This document shows positions 26,230-36,010 of a DNA stretch of 64,000 nucleotides, in pieces; the stretch's first letter is position 1, and each line of letters begins with the position of its first letter. The DNA comes from Zhouia spongiae (lineage in GTDB: Bacteria > Bacteroidota > Bacteroidia > Flavobacteriales > Flavobacteriaceae). Location: contig NZ_CP094326.1 in NCBI RefSeq assembly GCF_022760175.1, positions 3,646,804 to 3,710,803 of the forward strand. Reading direction: 5' to 3'. Both the position numbers and the translations under genes were made by a program. The notes below the pieces were generated by a model. That model made no database searches. It saw nothing but the letters and a program-made list of their open reading frames with translations, and was not told where the DNA came from.

Positions 26230-27435
26230 ATGAAAAATTCCATGTATAAAATCCTGTTTATATTGCTCATAACTATTATTGCCGGTTGCGGGAGCAAACA
26301 AAGTACAGATAAAAACGATAAACATGAACACGATCATGCAAATGAGCATTCTCACGATGAACCTTCTGATGATCATGCAGAAGAAATAACACTTTCAAAC
26401 AATCAGTTTGAAGCTTTGCAGATGAAGGTTGATACTATCGGGAAAAGAAACATAAGTGATTATGTGGAAGCAAACGGCACACTCGAAGTCCCGCCCCAAA
26501 ATGAAGCTTCCGTTACGTCTGTTGTTGGAGCCAATGTTACTTCTATCGAAGTTATTGAGGGAGATGAAGTAAAAAAAGGGAAAATCATTGCCTACTTGTC
26601 TCATCCGAATATTATCAGGGTTCAAACAGACTTTCTGAATGCATACAGCAACCGTGAGTTCTTGAAAAAAGATTACGAACGTCAGAAAAAACTATACGAT
26701 GCAGGGGTAGGTTCGGGTATGAATTTTCAAAAAGCTGAAGCCGCTTATCTGGCCTCTAAATCCCTGGTCAACGGTTTGGAGGCTCAGTTAAAAATATTAA
26801 ACATCAACATCGCGGCCGTTAAACAAGGAAACATTCAGCAAAAAATAGGTCTTAGAAGTCCCATAGACGGATTCATTCAAAAAGTGGATATAAAAACCGG
26901 ACAGTATGTAGAACCACAGACAGAACTCTTTGAAGTTGTAAACACCCATCATGTACATGCGGACCTCATGGTGTTTGAAAAGGATATTCACAAAGTAAAA
27001 GAAGGACAAAAAGTACGCTTTAAGGTACAGTCGCTACCCGGAGAAGAACTTACCGCAGAAATCTATTCGGTGGGCAAAACCTTTGAGGAAAATCCCAAAG
27101 CCGTTCATATCCACGCGGAAATAGAAAATAAAAAAGGGAACCTCATCCCGGGCATGTATATTCAAGGCCGGGTTGAAACAGACAACACCAAAGTAGTGGC
27201 TTTGCCTTCTTCAGGAATTGTAAAAGAAGGAGATTCATATTATGCCTTTACTGCTCAAAAAAAAGGAGATAAATGGACTTTCTCTCCCATAGAGGTCATT
27301 ATAAATAATGAAGATGCGGAGTGGAGTGCCATTACATTTTTAGATACGGTTTCTGCAAATACCCGGTTTGTATTCAACAACGCCTATTATTTAATGGCTG
27401 AAATGAAAAAAGGGGAAGCCGAACATAGTCATTAA
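26230..27435 (+). CDS. RND periplasmic adaptor lipoprotein (CzcB/CusB type)
   Basis: This 401-residue lipoprotein (lipid Cys20 in IIAGCGSK) has a His/Asp-rich metal-binding stretch (HEHDHANEHSHDE, about 35-55). The membrane-fusion core follows: the first lipoyl half (TSIEVIEGDEVKKGKIIAYL), an alpha hairpin (about 125-180), the second lipoyl half (SPIDGFIQKVDIKTGQYV) and a beta barrel. It links the RND pump to the outer-membrane channel. It begins immediately after the pump gene and is followed by a hairpin before the P-type ATPase gene. Confidence 0.93.
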   Translation: MKNSMYKILFILLITIIAGCGSKQSTDKNDKHEHDHANEHSHDEPSDDHAEEITLSNNQFEALQMKVDTIGKRNISDYVEANGTLEVPPQNEASVTSVVGANVTSIEVIEGDEVKKGKIIAYLSHPNIIRVQTDFLNAYSNREFLKKDYERQKKLYDAGVGSGMNFQKAEAAYLASKSLVNGLEAQLKILNINIAAVKQGNIQQKIGLRSPIDGFIQKVDIKTGQYVEPQTELFEVVNTHHVHADLMVFEKDIHKVKEGQKVRFKVQSLPGEELTAEIYSVGKTFEENPKAVHIHAEIENKKGNLIPGMYIQGRVETDNTKVVALPSSGIVKEGDSYYAFTAQKKGDKWTFSPIEVIINNEDAEWSAITFLDTVSANTRFVFNNAYYLMAEMKKGEAEHSH

Positions 27436-27448
27436 ACCATCATCAATG

Positions 27449-27485
27449 AAGGTCATTTCTAATAAAGACATTCAGAAATGGCCTT
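27449..27485 (+). terminator. Intra-operon hairpin between the adaptor and P-type ATPase genes
   Basis: AAGGTCATTTCT pairs with AGAAATGGCCTT (one G/T pair) around a 13-nt loop. There is no strong T-run, so it may attenuate or stabilise rather than fully terminate. Confidence 0.5.
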
Positions 27486-27520
27486 AAATCCAACCGGGAA
27501 ACTTAATTAAAAACAAAACA

Positions 27521-29494
27521 ATGGATACTTGTCATCACCATCACGAGAAAGGAATATTCGGAAAACATACAGAGCTTGTCTTTTCTATAATATGCGGTAC
27601 AGCTTTGGGGTTGGGTTATTTGTTTACTTATATTGATACTATTCCGTATTGGCCTAGTTTAATATTATATGTCGCCTCTTATTTTTTCGGGGGCTTTTTC
27701 ACTACAAAAGAAGCAATCGGCACTTTGTCTAAAGGCGGCTTTGAAATAGACTTTTTAATGCTTGTTGCTGCTATAGGGGCAGCCATTTTAGGGGAATGGG
27801 CTGAAGGAGCGCTTTTACTTTTTTTATTTAGCCTCGGTCATGCTTTGGAACATTTTGCTATGAACAAAGCTAAAAATTCTATTGCGTCACTTGCTGATAT
27901 TGTTCCGAAAACAGCTCTTGTAAAATTAAATGGAGTAACTAAAGAAATCCCTATTGACAATTTAGGTCCGGGTGACGTTATTTTAATTAAACCTCATACA
28001 AAAATAGCTGCCGATGGGATTATCATTGAAGGGAGTAGTAGCATCAATCAGGCGGCAATTACAGGCGAAAGTATTCCGGTCGAAAAAACTGCAGTAAAAG
28101 ATTCTTCAAAAGAATGGTGGAAAGAAACCAATATTGACCCACAGCATCTGGTATTTTCCGGAACTTTAAATGGTAATAATACCATAGAAGTCATGGTAAC
28201 TAAGAAATCTGTCGATTCTACCTTATCACGGTTAATCAAACTTGTGAATGAAGCCCAAACACAAAAATCACCAACTCAACAATTTACCGACAAGTTCGAA
28301 AAATATTTTGTTCCGACGGTACTGATATTAGTTGTCTTATTACATTTTGCCTTTCTGATTATTGATGAAAGCTTCAGTGAGAGCTTTTATCGTGCCATGG
28401 CTGTTTTGGTGGCAGCAAGTCCGTGTGCCCTGGCCATATCCACACCAAGTGCCGTTTTAAGCGGTATAGCACGTGCAGCTAAAAGTGGAGTACTGATAAA
28501 AGGCGGAAGGCCTTTGGAAGATCTTGGTTCCCTTAAGGCACTCGCTTTCGATAAAACGGGAACCCTTACTGAAGGAACCCCTAAACTCACCGATATTATT
28601 CCTTTTGAAGGATACACTAAAGAAGAACTGTTAAAAATTACCGTCGCCGTAGAACAATCGAGCGACCATCCACTAGCGAAGGCTATTGTTAATGACGGAC
28701 TGAAAAAGATCGATGGCAGTGACTTACCGAAAGTCAATAGCCTGGAGGCCATTCCTGGCAAAGGCATTAAAGCCGACCTGAATAATGAAAATGTTTTTAT
28801 CGGCAATGTCGAATTATTTGAAAATAAAAAAGAGCTAGATATTTCGACCCCCATTAAAGAGACCTTAATCAATCTTGCCTCGGATGGAAAAACGACTATG
28901 CTTATCAGTAAAGGAAATACTTTTGTCGGAATATTAGCGCTCATGGATATTCCTCGCACCGAAGCCATCCCGACAATTAAGCAGTTAAAAAGCCTTGGAA
29001 TAAAACAAATAATCATGATCTCTGGTGATCATGGATTAGTTGCCAGCTCCATAGCTAAAAAAATAGGCCTGACTGATGCCTGGGGTGAACTATTACCTGA
29101 AGAAAAAGTAGAGGCCATAAAAAGACTAAAACATAAAAACGGAAAAGTTGCTATGGTTGGAGATGGTGTTAACGACGCCCCGGCAATGGCGCATAGCACC
29201 GTAGGAATCGCAATGGGAGCGGCTGGCAGTGATGTAGCTTTAGAGACAGCCGATATTGCTTTAATGGCCGACAGCTTAGATAAATTGCCTTTTGCCATTG
29301 CTTTAAGCAGAAAAACCAAAAAGATTATCAAACAAAACCTTTTTATAAGTTTGGGCATGGTGGCTATACTAATTCCGTTAACTATTACAGGTATAGCTAC
29401 TATCGGGCCCGCAGTATTGATGCACGAGGGCTCGACACTTGTTGTTGTATTTAATGCGCTAAGGCTCCTGGCTTATGAAGCTAAAATCACATGA
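27521..29494 (+). CDS. P1B-type heavy-metal translocating ATPase (P1B-4-like)
   Basis: This 657-residue ATPase has a short His-rich start (CHHHHEKG) and no HMA domain. The metal-site motif is S300-P301-C302, and the phosphorylation site is Asp344 in DKTGT. The family His-Pro is in SSDHPLA, and the hinge is GDGVNDAPA. The last helix carries His635 in MHEGSTLVVVFNALRLL. SPC together with HEG(G/S)T is the signature of P1B-4 pumps, which export cobalt, zinc, iron or related ions. It is the last gene of the metal island and is followed by a strong terminator. Confidence 0.92.
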   Translation: MDTCHHHHEKGIFGKHTELVFSIICGTALGLGYLFTYIDTIPYWPSLILYVASYFFGGFFTTKEAIGTLSKGGFEIDFLMLVAAIGAAILGEWAEGALLLFLFSLGHALEHFAMNKAKNSIASLADIVPKTALVKLNGVTKEIPIDNLGPGDVILIKPHTKIAADGIIIEGSSSINQAAITGESIPVEKTAVKDSSKEWWKETNIDPQHLVFSGTLNGNNTIEVMVTKKSVDSTLSRLIKLVNEAQTQKSPTQQFTDKFEKYFVPTVLILVVLLHFAFLIIDESFSESFYRAMAVLVAASPCALAISTPSAVLSGIARAAKSGVLIKGGRPLEDLGSLKALAFDKTGTLTEGTPKLTDIIPFEGYTKEELLKITVAVEQSSDHPLAKAIVNDGLKKIDGSDLPKVNSLEAIPGKGIKADLNNENVFIGNVELFENKKELDISTPIKETLINLASDGKTTMLISKGNTFVGILALMDIPRTEAIPTIKQLKSLGIKQIIMISGDHGLVASSIAKKIGLTDAWGELLPEEKVEAIKRLKHKNGKVAMVGDGVNDAPAMAHSTVGIAMGAAGSDVALETADIALMADSLDKLPFAIALSRKTKKIIKQNLFISLGMVAILIPLTITGIATIGPAVLMHEGSTLVVVFNALRLLAYEAKIT

Positions 29495-29506
29495 TATAAT
29501 TTCAAT

Positions 29507-29539
29507 AAAAAAGCGGGCTTCAAAATAAAGCCCGCTTTT
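29507..29539. terminator. Terminator after the P-type ATPase gene
   Basis: AAAAGCGGGCTT pairs perfectly with AAGCCCGCTTTT around a 7-nt loop. Being symmetric, it can also end the convergent symporter transcript. Confidence 0.9.
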
Positions 29540-29558
29540 GTTCATCTGTATAGTGTCT

Positions 29559-31208
29559 TTATGAAAAGTATATATATATACCAATTACTATCAAACTGAT
29601 AATTGTTCCTGCGATGGCAGCGTGTTTATATGGAGTAATATCCACTTGCTTTGTATATTCCAGTTCAAAATCTGTACTCCTCGGATATAGCTTACCGATA
29701 AGAAGCATGATCGCTACATTGGTTACAAACAAAATAGCCATGACATGCAAATAATGCGGATATGCCAAAGTAGCAATTTCTGCAAGCCTGTCTTCATCTA
29801 ATATTCCTGCCGCTTTTGCTTTTTCAACAGCATTTGCTGACACTATCGGCTTGATAACAAACTGACTTATTATATATAAAATACACCCTGAAAGGATTCC
29901 GATTTTAGCTGCAATTGCCGGTACGCGTTTAGTTAGGTATCCCACAACAATAATTGTCAGGATAGGGATACTATAACATCCGTTTACTTCTTGTAAATAA
30001 CCGAACAGTCCTTGGGGTGCCTTGGCAATAAGCGGAGCTATAAGCATTGAAAATACTGCCAATAAGATCCCAAAATACTTTCCGTTCTTGATAATTTTAA
30101 CCTCAGAAGCATTCTTGTCTATATATTCCTTATAAAAATCAATGCTGAAAAGTGTAACTGCACTATTCAAGCCGCTATTGAATGAACTTAAGATTGCTCC
30201 GAACAAAACTGCTGCAAAGAATCCTATCCATACTGTCGGAAGTACTTTGTTCACCAACATCGGGTATGCCTGATCCGGAGTTTCCAGATCTGCACCGAAA
30301 ATATAAAAGGCAATAATACCGGGCAACACCACAATTAAAGGCCCGAGTATTTTAATAAACGCTGCGAGCATTAATCCTTTTTGTCCCTCTTTCAGGTTTT
30401 TTGCAGCTAAAGCTCTTTGAATAATAGCCTGATTAGTACCCCAGTAAAAAAGTTGTACTAACATCATTCCCGTGAAAATGGTCGAAAAAGGCACAGAAGC
30501 AGTAGCCGTTCCCATCGAGTTAAATTTATCCGGTGCATGCTCCACCAGTTTGGTAATCCCTTCGCCAATCGAACCGTCTCCTATGTACAATAACCCAAAA
30601 ATCGGAATCAGGAGTCCTCCGGTCAATAGACCTATAGCATTAATACTATCGGAAACAGCCACAGCCTTCAGACCTCCGAAGATGGCATAAACAGATCCTA
30701 CAATACCTATTCCCCATACGGTTATCCAAATGGATGTATCATGCGATACTCCTAACAATTCGGGAATATTAAACATGGTGCTTATTGCCAGAGAACCTGA
30801 ATAAAGCACTATTGGAAGTAAGATCACAATATATCCCAGTAAGAACAAACCGGATGCAATCGTCTTTGTTGCCTTATCATACCTGGTTTCTAAAAATTGT
30901 GGTACTGTTGTTAACCCTCCTTTCAGATATCTTGGCAACAGAAAAATGGCTGTAATGACCATTGCTATGGCTGCTAGGGTTTCCCATGCCATTACCAAAA
31001 TGCCTTCGGAGTAAGCCGCTCCATTCAGACCTACGATTTGTTCTGTCGACAAGTTGGTTAGCAATAAAGAACCGGCTACGACCCCTGCCGTTAAGCTCCG
31101 TCCTCCTAAAAAATATCCATCGCTTGTTTTTTCATTAGTTTTACGCGTAGCTAAATATGCTATAACCCCTACCAATAAGGTAAATCCAATAAATGAAAGT
31201 ATTGCCAT
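29559..31208 (-). CDS. Sodium:solute symporter (SSS family, SGLT-like)
   Basis: This 549-residue transporter has about 14 hydrophobic segments. Family hallmarks are GGRSLTAGVVAGSLLLTNLSTEQ near residue 35 (N-terminal half shown), the GAILSSFNSGLNSA stretch near 340 and the WGTNQAIIQRAL motif around 258. The closest named group is the SGLT-type sugar symporters, though SSS specificity ranges over sugars, sialic acid, myo-inositol and others. No catabolic genes are adjacent, so the substrate stays open. It is monocistronic and convergent with the metal island. Confidence 0.9.
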   Translation of the reverse strand: MAILSFIGFTLLVGVIAYLATRKTNEKTSDGYFLGGRSLTAGVVAGSLLLTNLSTEQIVGLNGAAYSEGILVMAWETLAAIAMVITAIFLLPRYLKGGLTTVPQFLETRYDKATKTIASGLFLLGYIVILLPIVLYSGSLAISTMFNIPELLGVSHDTSIWITVWGIGIVGSVYAIFGGLKAVAVSDSINAIGLLTGGLLIPIFGLLYIGDGSIGEGITKLVEHAPDKFNSMGTATASVPFSTIFTGMMLVQLFYWGTNQAIIQRALAAKNLKEGQKGLMLAAFIKILGPLIVVLPGIIAFYIFGADLETPDQAYPMLVNKVLPTVWIGFFAAVLFGAILSSFNSGLNSAVTLFSIDFYKEYIDKNASEVKIIKNGKYFGILLAVFSMLIAPLIAKAPQGLFGYLQEVNGCYSIPILTIIVVGYLTKRVPAIAAKIGILSGCILYIISQFVIKPIVSANAVEKAKAAGILDEDRLAEIATLAYPHYLHVMAILFVTNVAIMLLIGKLYPRSTDFELEYTKQVDITPYKHAAIAGTIISLIVIGIYIYFS

Positions 31209-31348
31209 AAGTAAAGTTTCGTTTAGGTTGCCGAATTTATAATTTTATATCTAATTTTTTATACAAACCCTACCAGAGTATCGCTTTTTTTATTAAATAT
31301 ATCGTTTTAACACTAATTAAAATTGCCAATCAGTCAAGTCTGGTGGTT

Positions 31349-31921
31349 TTATTCAATGATCACCTTAAAAGAATCTAATAACCCCAGGGCATTGTCCTTT
31401 GAGAATAATGCTCCCGTCATTTTATTCGCGACCGGATTCATCGATAAATTAAAAGATGTCCTGAAGTCTGTTTTGTTTAGGTTTGTATTCTCGAAAATTG
31501 ATGCTTTAAGATCGCATCTGTCAAAAATTGCTTCCTGAAGATCTGCCCGGGTAAAATCAACACCGACCAACTTACAACCGGTAAACCCGGACTTTTTGAG
31601 AATACGCTTATAAAATGACGACATATCCAGCTGGCATTCTTCAAAACTGACCGCAAACATATAGTCATTGCAGGAATCGAATGCAAGTCCTAAAAGCTTA
31701 CACCCTTTAAAAGAAACATGATTAAAAACCGTATTATTAATTTGTACACCGCTCAAATCACAATCCACAAACTTACAGTCCGTAAAATTAATATTCGACA
31801 GGTTTACATTTGAAAAGATACAGCTTGTAAAAGTACAATCCTCATAGTCTGCTTTTTCAAAAAGCTGGTCCATATAATTAATCCCTTCATAATGCTGATC
31901 ATCGATATAATTTAAACTCAT
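31349..31921 (-). CDS. Pentapeptide-repeat protein (Qnr-like fold)
   Basis: This 190-residue protein is built mostly of A(D/N)LXX-type pentapeptide repeats from about residue 20 to 160 (for example VNLSNINFTDCKFVDCDLSG and DFTRADLQEAIFDRCDL). They predict a right-handed quadrilateral beta helix. The tail ANKMTGALFSKDNALGLLDSF resembles the C-termini of Qnr-type proteins, which protect gyrase from quinolones. Sequence alone cannot prove that role, as many pentapeptide proteins have other partners. It is monocistronic. Confidence 0.85.
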   Translation of the reverse strand: MSLNYIDDQHYEGINYMDQLFEKADYEDCTFTSCIFSNVNLSNINFTDCKFVDCDLSGVQINNTVFNHVSFKGCKLLGLAFDSCNDYMFAVSFEECQLDMSSFYKRILKKSGFTGCKLVGVDFTRADLQEAIFDRCDLKASIFENTNLNKTDFRTSFNLSMNPVANKMTGALFSKDNALGLLDSFKVIIE

Positions 31922-31984
31922 TTGATTCTTGTATCCTTTTTTAATGATTGGTTAAACCTTTTTACAACCGTCCTGCTAAAACGA

Positions 31985-32033
31985 GCCCGGAGCAAGCTCA
32001 CAAGCCGGAATAAATCTCGATTATCGGGTAAAG
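31985..32033. repeat. Decayed intergenic repeat, copy C
   Basis: The stretch holds GCCCGGAGCAAGCTCACAAG and AAATCTCGATTATCGGGTAAA-type blocks, the latter almost identical to the end of copy B at 11198-11216. The left part resembles 1277-1304. It is non-coding. Confidence 0.5.
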
Positions 32034-32077
32034 CAGCGGCTGTCGTATTTTAATGCTGTACCACCAGTAACAATATT

Positions 32078-33916
32078 TTATTTTTTTAATACTGAAAATT
32101 CAATCCTGGAAGAATTATAGACTCTATGTACCTGTTTTTTAAAATCCTCTTCTTTTGCTTCAAAAATATTATCTACATATGTCTGAGGGTTCAGGTCAAT
32201 GTATGGAAACCAGGTACTTTGTATCTGGATCTGAATCTTATGTCCTTTCTTAAAAGTGTGATATACATCTTGAAGCTTGATATTGACGTCGGTTATTTCA
32301 TTCGGCACAAAGGGTTCTGGATTCTCAAAACTATTTCTAAAACGTCCTCTCAGCACTTCGCTTCTTACCATCATGTGGTAATTACTCATTTTAAGATATT
32401 CCTGCGTTTCGGGGTAATCTTCTGCATCAGGCGGATAAACATCTATAAGCTTCACTACCCAATCGGCCGATGTTCCGGTGGTAGACACCTTTAGTTGAGA
32501 AAGAATATCTCCTACCATTGTCAGATCTTTTTTCAATACATCTGTTTCAAAAACCAATACATCGGGTCTTCGGGCAGCAAAACGCTGATCGTCGGTCATA
32601 TATTTACGAGGTGTAAATACCATTTTAATATCTTCAGAATACGGCACCGGTTTTTTAGGATCACTAATAAATTCTTCAAAAGAAAAATCCAGGGTCGTTA
32701 TTTCGGCCAGTCTTCCTTTATTCAATGTATAGCTCTTCTTTTCTATATTCTCTGGAGGCCAGGTTTCGTATGTACTCCAGGCTCTTTCACCGGTATCAAA
32801 TACGTATGCCTCAGGCAATCCTGATTCATTACCACCGTGGCCCTTTAAAAAATGATGAAAAAATCTAGACTCTATCTCTTCCTGATAGAATTTAGAGATA
32901 TCATCGCCAAAATACACATTCCCTATTGCTTGCCTTTTATTGGTTCTTGCCCAGTCGCCATGACTCCATGGCCCCATGACAATGGTATTGTAATTTTCAC
33001 TCCTCTTTTCAATGTTTTTATAGGTTTCAAGCGGACCGTATAGATCTTCTGCATCGAACCATCCGCCCACAATCATGGTTGCCGGTTTTATATCCTCCAA
33101 ATGTTGAATTATGCCCCTTGATTTCCAAAACTCGTCATAATTGGGATGTTCTTTTAGTTGTTGCCAGAATACATTATCTTCTTTATAATAGGTGTCCAAA
33201 TTAGACAGTGGTCCTGCATCTAAGAAAAACTGGTATTGATCTTCTGTTCCTAATTCAGGAAAACTGTACCAGCTTTTCGTTGTCGGCTCATCTTTCATAT
33301 AACCAAACAAGGCGGTTGCTCGCCAGTAACTCAGTAAATACGCTCCATTATGATGAAAATCGTCGAAAAAGAAATCGCCTATACATGCCTGGGGCGAGAC
33401 TGCTTTTAATGCTTTATGATTTGACAATAGAGAATATGTTGAATAGAAACCGGGATATGAGATCCCCCAAACGCCTACTTTTCCGTTATTATTGGGGACG
33501 TTCTTTACCAACCAATCTATCGTATCGTATGTATCAGATGCCTCGTCTATTTCTTTTCGCTTTTTATTGGGGATAAATGCCCGCATATTATCATATACCC
33601 CCTCACTGTTCCACCTTCCTCTCACATCCTGGTATACAACAATGTACCCTTCTTTCATCATGTTCTCGTTCGGACCAATCTTAGACCGGAATTCACTTTC
33701 TCCGTATGGTGCACAGCTGTAAGGTGTACGCTGCATGATAATCGGATATTCTTTCGAAGTGTCTTTGGGGCTATAAATTGTCGTATGCAGTTTGATGCCA
33801 TCCCGCATTTCTATAGTAACTTCTTTCTTTGTATAATGCTCTTTAATATTATAATCCGTTTGGGCTGTAATACAACTGACAGATACCAGTAGAAAAAGTA
33901 ATAACAATTTTTTCAT
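32078..33916 (-). CDS. CocE/NonD-family hydrolase (X-Pro dipeptidyl-peptidase S15-like)
   Basis: This 612-residue protein has a signal peptide (MKKLLLLFLLVSVSCITAQ). The alpha/beta hydrolase core has the nucleophile Ser153 in GVWGISYPGFYS and a YTKKEVTIEMRDGIKLHTTI start typical of the family. A C-terminal jelly-roll domain (about 390-610) follows. Relatives are cocaine esterase, glutaryl-7-ACA acylase and X-Pro dipeptidyl-peptidases. The periplasmic or secreted substrate is unknown. It is separated from the dsbD operon by a strong hairpin terminator. Confidence 0.9.
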   Translation of the reverse strand: MKKLLLLFLLVSVSCITAQTDYNIKEHYTKKEVTIEMRDGIKLHTTIYSPKDTSKEYPIIMQRTPYSCAPYGESEFRSKIGPNENMMKEGYIVVYQDVRGRWNSEGVYDNMRAFIPNKKRKEIDEASDTYDTIDWLVKNVPNNNGKVGVWGISYPGFYSTYSLLSNHKALKAVSPQACIGDFFFDDFHHNGAYLLSYWRATALFGYMKDEPTTKSWYSFPELGTEDQYQFFLDAGPLSNLDTYYKEDNVFWQQLKEHPNYDEFWKSRGIIQHLEDIKPATMIVGGWFDAEDLYGPLETYKNIEKRSENYNTIVMGPWSHGDWARTNKRQAIGNVYFGDDISKFYQEEIESRFFHHFLKGHGGNESGLPEAYVFDTGERAWSTYETWPPENIEKKSYTLNKGRLAEITTLDFSFEEFISDPKKPVPYSEDIKMVFTPRKYMTDDQRFAARRPDVLVFETDVLKKDLTMVGDILSQLKVSTTGTSADWVVKLIDVYPPDAEDYPETQEYLKMSNYHMMVRSEVLRGRFRNSFENPEPFVPNEITDVNIKLQDVYHTFKKGHKIQIQIQSTWFPYIDLNPQTYVDNIFEAKEEDFKKQVHRVYNSSRIEFSVLKK

Positions 33917-33975
33917 TTAAATTAATATTTGTGTCGATTAGTTTTTAGCCTTTAAATATACGTTATAAATAAGAA

Positions 33976-34000
33976 AAGCACAGTTGTAACAACTGTGCTT
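33976..34000. terminator. Terminator of the pabB-tilS-dsbD operon
   Basis: AAGCACAGTT pairs perfectly with AACTGTGCTT around a 5-nt loop, just downstream of the dsbD stop codon on the minus strand and followed by T-rich sequence. Confidence 0.85.
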
Positions 34001-34024
34001 CCTCATTAAAAATATTAAAAACTC

Positions 34025-36010
34025 TTATTTTTTATAATTCGATACTCCATCCTTAAGCCATGCTTCATAGGCATCAATATCGGGCGTATATCCTACAGGA
34101 GCGTTAAGATTGTTCCCCTCATTATCGACCAACACGTAGTAAGGCTGTGCATTGGCTCTATAATTTACAATCTGAAAATCACTCCATTTGTTACCAATGG
34201 TTTTTATTTTCTTTCCTGTTGCATCAGACACATATTGTTCGTTTTCCGGCAGCGGACGCTTGTCATCTACATACAAGGATATAAGAACGATATCATTATT
34301 TAGAATATTTAAAATCTGATCTTCACTCCACACACGCTCTTCCATTTTTCTACAGTTCACACATGCATGTCCTGTAAAATCGATCATAACAGGCTTTCCT
34401 ACTTTTTTGGCATAGGCCATTCCTTTATCGTAATCAAGGAAAGCTACGATATCCTGTGGTCCATGATGAGCTCCTTCAGGTAATTCTGCATGTGCCGTGG
34501 CTCCGCCCCCACCTAATTTGGTAAAACCTACTCCATAGGGAGATTCACTATAGTGCATTGGTGGCGGGAACCCACTGATTAATTTTAAAGGTGCTCCCCA
34601 AAGACCCGGAATCAGATAGATTGTAAACGATAGTACCAACAAACCAAGTCCTAACCTACCCACAGATATATGTTGCAGCGGTGAATCGTGTGGCAAATTG
34701 ATCTTTCCAAACAAATACAAGGCCAATGTTCCGAATACAGCGATCCAAATGGCAATAAATACTTCTCTTTCCAACCAATGTAACTGTAATACCAGGTCGG
34801 CATTTGATAAAAATTTAAAGGCGAGTGCTAATTCCAGGAATCCTAAAAATACTTTTACAGAATTTAGCCATCCTCCCGATTTTGGTAATGAGTTTAACCA
34901 GCCCGGGAACATAGCAAATAACATAAAAGGCAATGCTAATGCCAGAGAGAATCCTAACATCCCTATAATAGGTGCCGCTCCTCCCTTACTGGCTGCTTCT
35001 ACTAATAAGGTTCCCACAATTGGTCCCGTACATGAAAAAGATACTATTGCAAGGGCAAGAGCCATAAATAAAATACCTATAATCCCGCCTCTGTCTGCTT
35101 GTCTGTCAACTTTATTAGCCCATGAATTAGGTAATACGATTTCAAAAGCCCCTAAGAAAGATGCCGCAAATACTACCAGTAACAGGAAGAAGATAACATT
35201 AAACCATACATTGGTCGATAATGCATTTAATGAATCTGCTCCGAAAACAGCCGTAACCAATGAACCTAAAAGCACATAGATGACTACTATCGAGATACCA
35301 TAAAAGATTGCATTTTTAATACCTGCTGCCCTGGTCTTGCTCTGTTTTGTAAAAAAGCTAACCGTCATCGGGATCATCGGGAAAACACAAGGTGTTAACA
35401 GTGCCGCAAACCCCGAAACAAATGCAATCAAAAATATAGTTAAGAGTCCTTTTTTCTCTTCTTTTTTATCTTTTTTTACTTCAGTCCCCTGGCCGGATGC
35501 AGGCTTGTCAGCATCGTTAGCAGAGGCAACTGCTGTAGTTTGTTTAGAAGAGGCTCCTTCATTGATCACAAAAGACACTTCTTTACTGTCGAAGATACAG
35601 CTCTCATCGTCACATGCCTGAAATTCAATTGAAGCGTTTACGGATGCTAATGATTCATCCGATAATTTAATTTTTTGTTTAAAAGTGGCCTTGTCGGCAA
35701 AATAAGACAGTTCCATCTCGAATACTTTGTCATATTCGGTAATGGATTCTCCTTCTTCAGTTTTTCCAATTAACTCATATCCTTCTCCTGCCCCTTCGTA
35801 GTTAAAGATCGTAGGAAGCGCCCCTCCCTCAGGTAATTCCTGAGAATATAAATGCCAGTGAGGTTCTATAGAGGCTTTAAAAATTAGGTTGTATTCTGTT
35901 TCTGATACTTTCTCAACTTCTGTACTCCATTTAACTGGATCTTTAATTTGTGCAGTAAGCGAAACAACTGATGCTAAGGTTAGTAAAAAAAATAAGTAAA
36001 GTCGGTTCAT
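34025..36010 (-). CDS. dsbD: Thiol:disulfide interchange protein DsbD
   Basis: This 661-residue protein has a signal peptide (MNRLYLFFLLTLASVVSLTA) and an N-terminal DsbD-alpha domain with the Cys pair in ACDDESCIF. The eight-helix core has its redox cysteines in TPCVFPM and SCTGPIVG, and a C-terminal thioredoxin domain carries Cys550-V-N-Cys553. It passes reducing power from cytoplasmic thioredoxin to periplasmic disulfide proteins and cytochrome c maturation. It overlaps tilS by 4 nt and ends the four-gene operon. Confidence 0.95.
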   Translation of the reverse strand: MNRLYLFFLLTLASVVSLTAQIKDPVKWSTEVEKVSETEYNLIFKASIEPHWHLYSQELPEGGALPTIFNYEGAGEGYELIGKTEEGESITEYDKVFEMELSYFADKATFKQKIKLSDESLASVNASIEFQACDDESCIFDSKEVSFVINEGASSKQTTAVASANDADKPASGQGTEVKKDKKEEKKGLLTIFLIAFVSGFAALLTPCVFPMIPMTVSFFTKQSKTRAAGIKNAIFYGISIVVIYVLLGSLVTAVFGADSLNALSTNVWFNVIFFLLLVVFAASFLGAFEIVLPNSWANKVDRQADRGGIIGILFMALALAIVSFSCTGPIVGTLLVEAASKGGAAPIIGMLGFSLALALPFMLFAMFPGWLNSLPKSGGWLNSVKVFLGFLELALAFKFLSNADLVLQLHWLEREVFIAIWIAVFGTLALYLFGKINLPHDSPLQHISVGRLGLGLLVLSFTIYLIPGLWGAPLKLISGFPPPMHYSESPYGVGFTKLGGGGATAHAELPEGAHHGPQDIVAFLDYDKGMAYAKKVGKPVMIDFTGHACVNCRKMEERVWSEDQILNILNNDIVLISLYVDDKRPLPENEQYVSDATGKKIKTIGNKWSDFQIVNYRANAQPYYVLVDNEGNNLNAPVGYTPDIDAYEAWLKDGVSNYKK

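Noticed and set aside
28387-29016. 209-codon open frame on the minus strand
   Set aside because: It is the reverse of the conserved P-type ATPase catalytic region; its length comes from codon bias of the real gene.
34698-35279. 193-codon open frame on the plus strand opposite dsbD
   Set aside because: It lies wholly inside the well-supported dsbD gene on the other strand and has no recognisable domain or typical start region.
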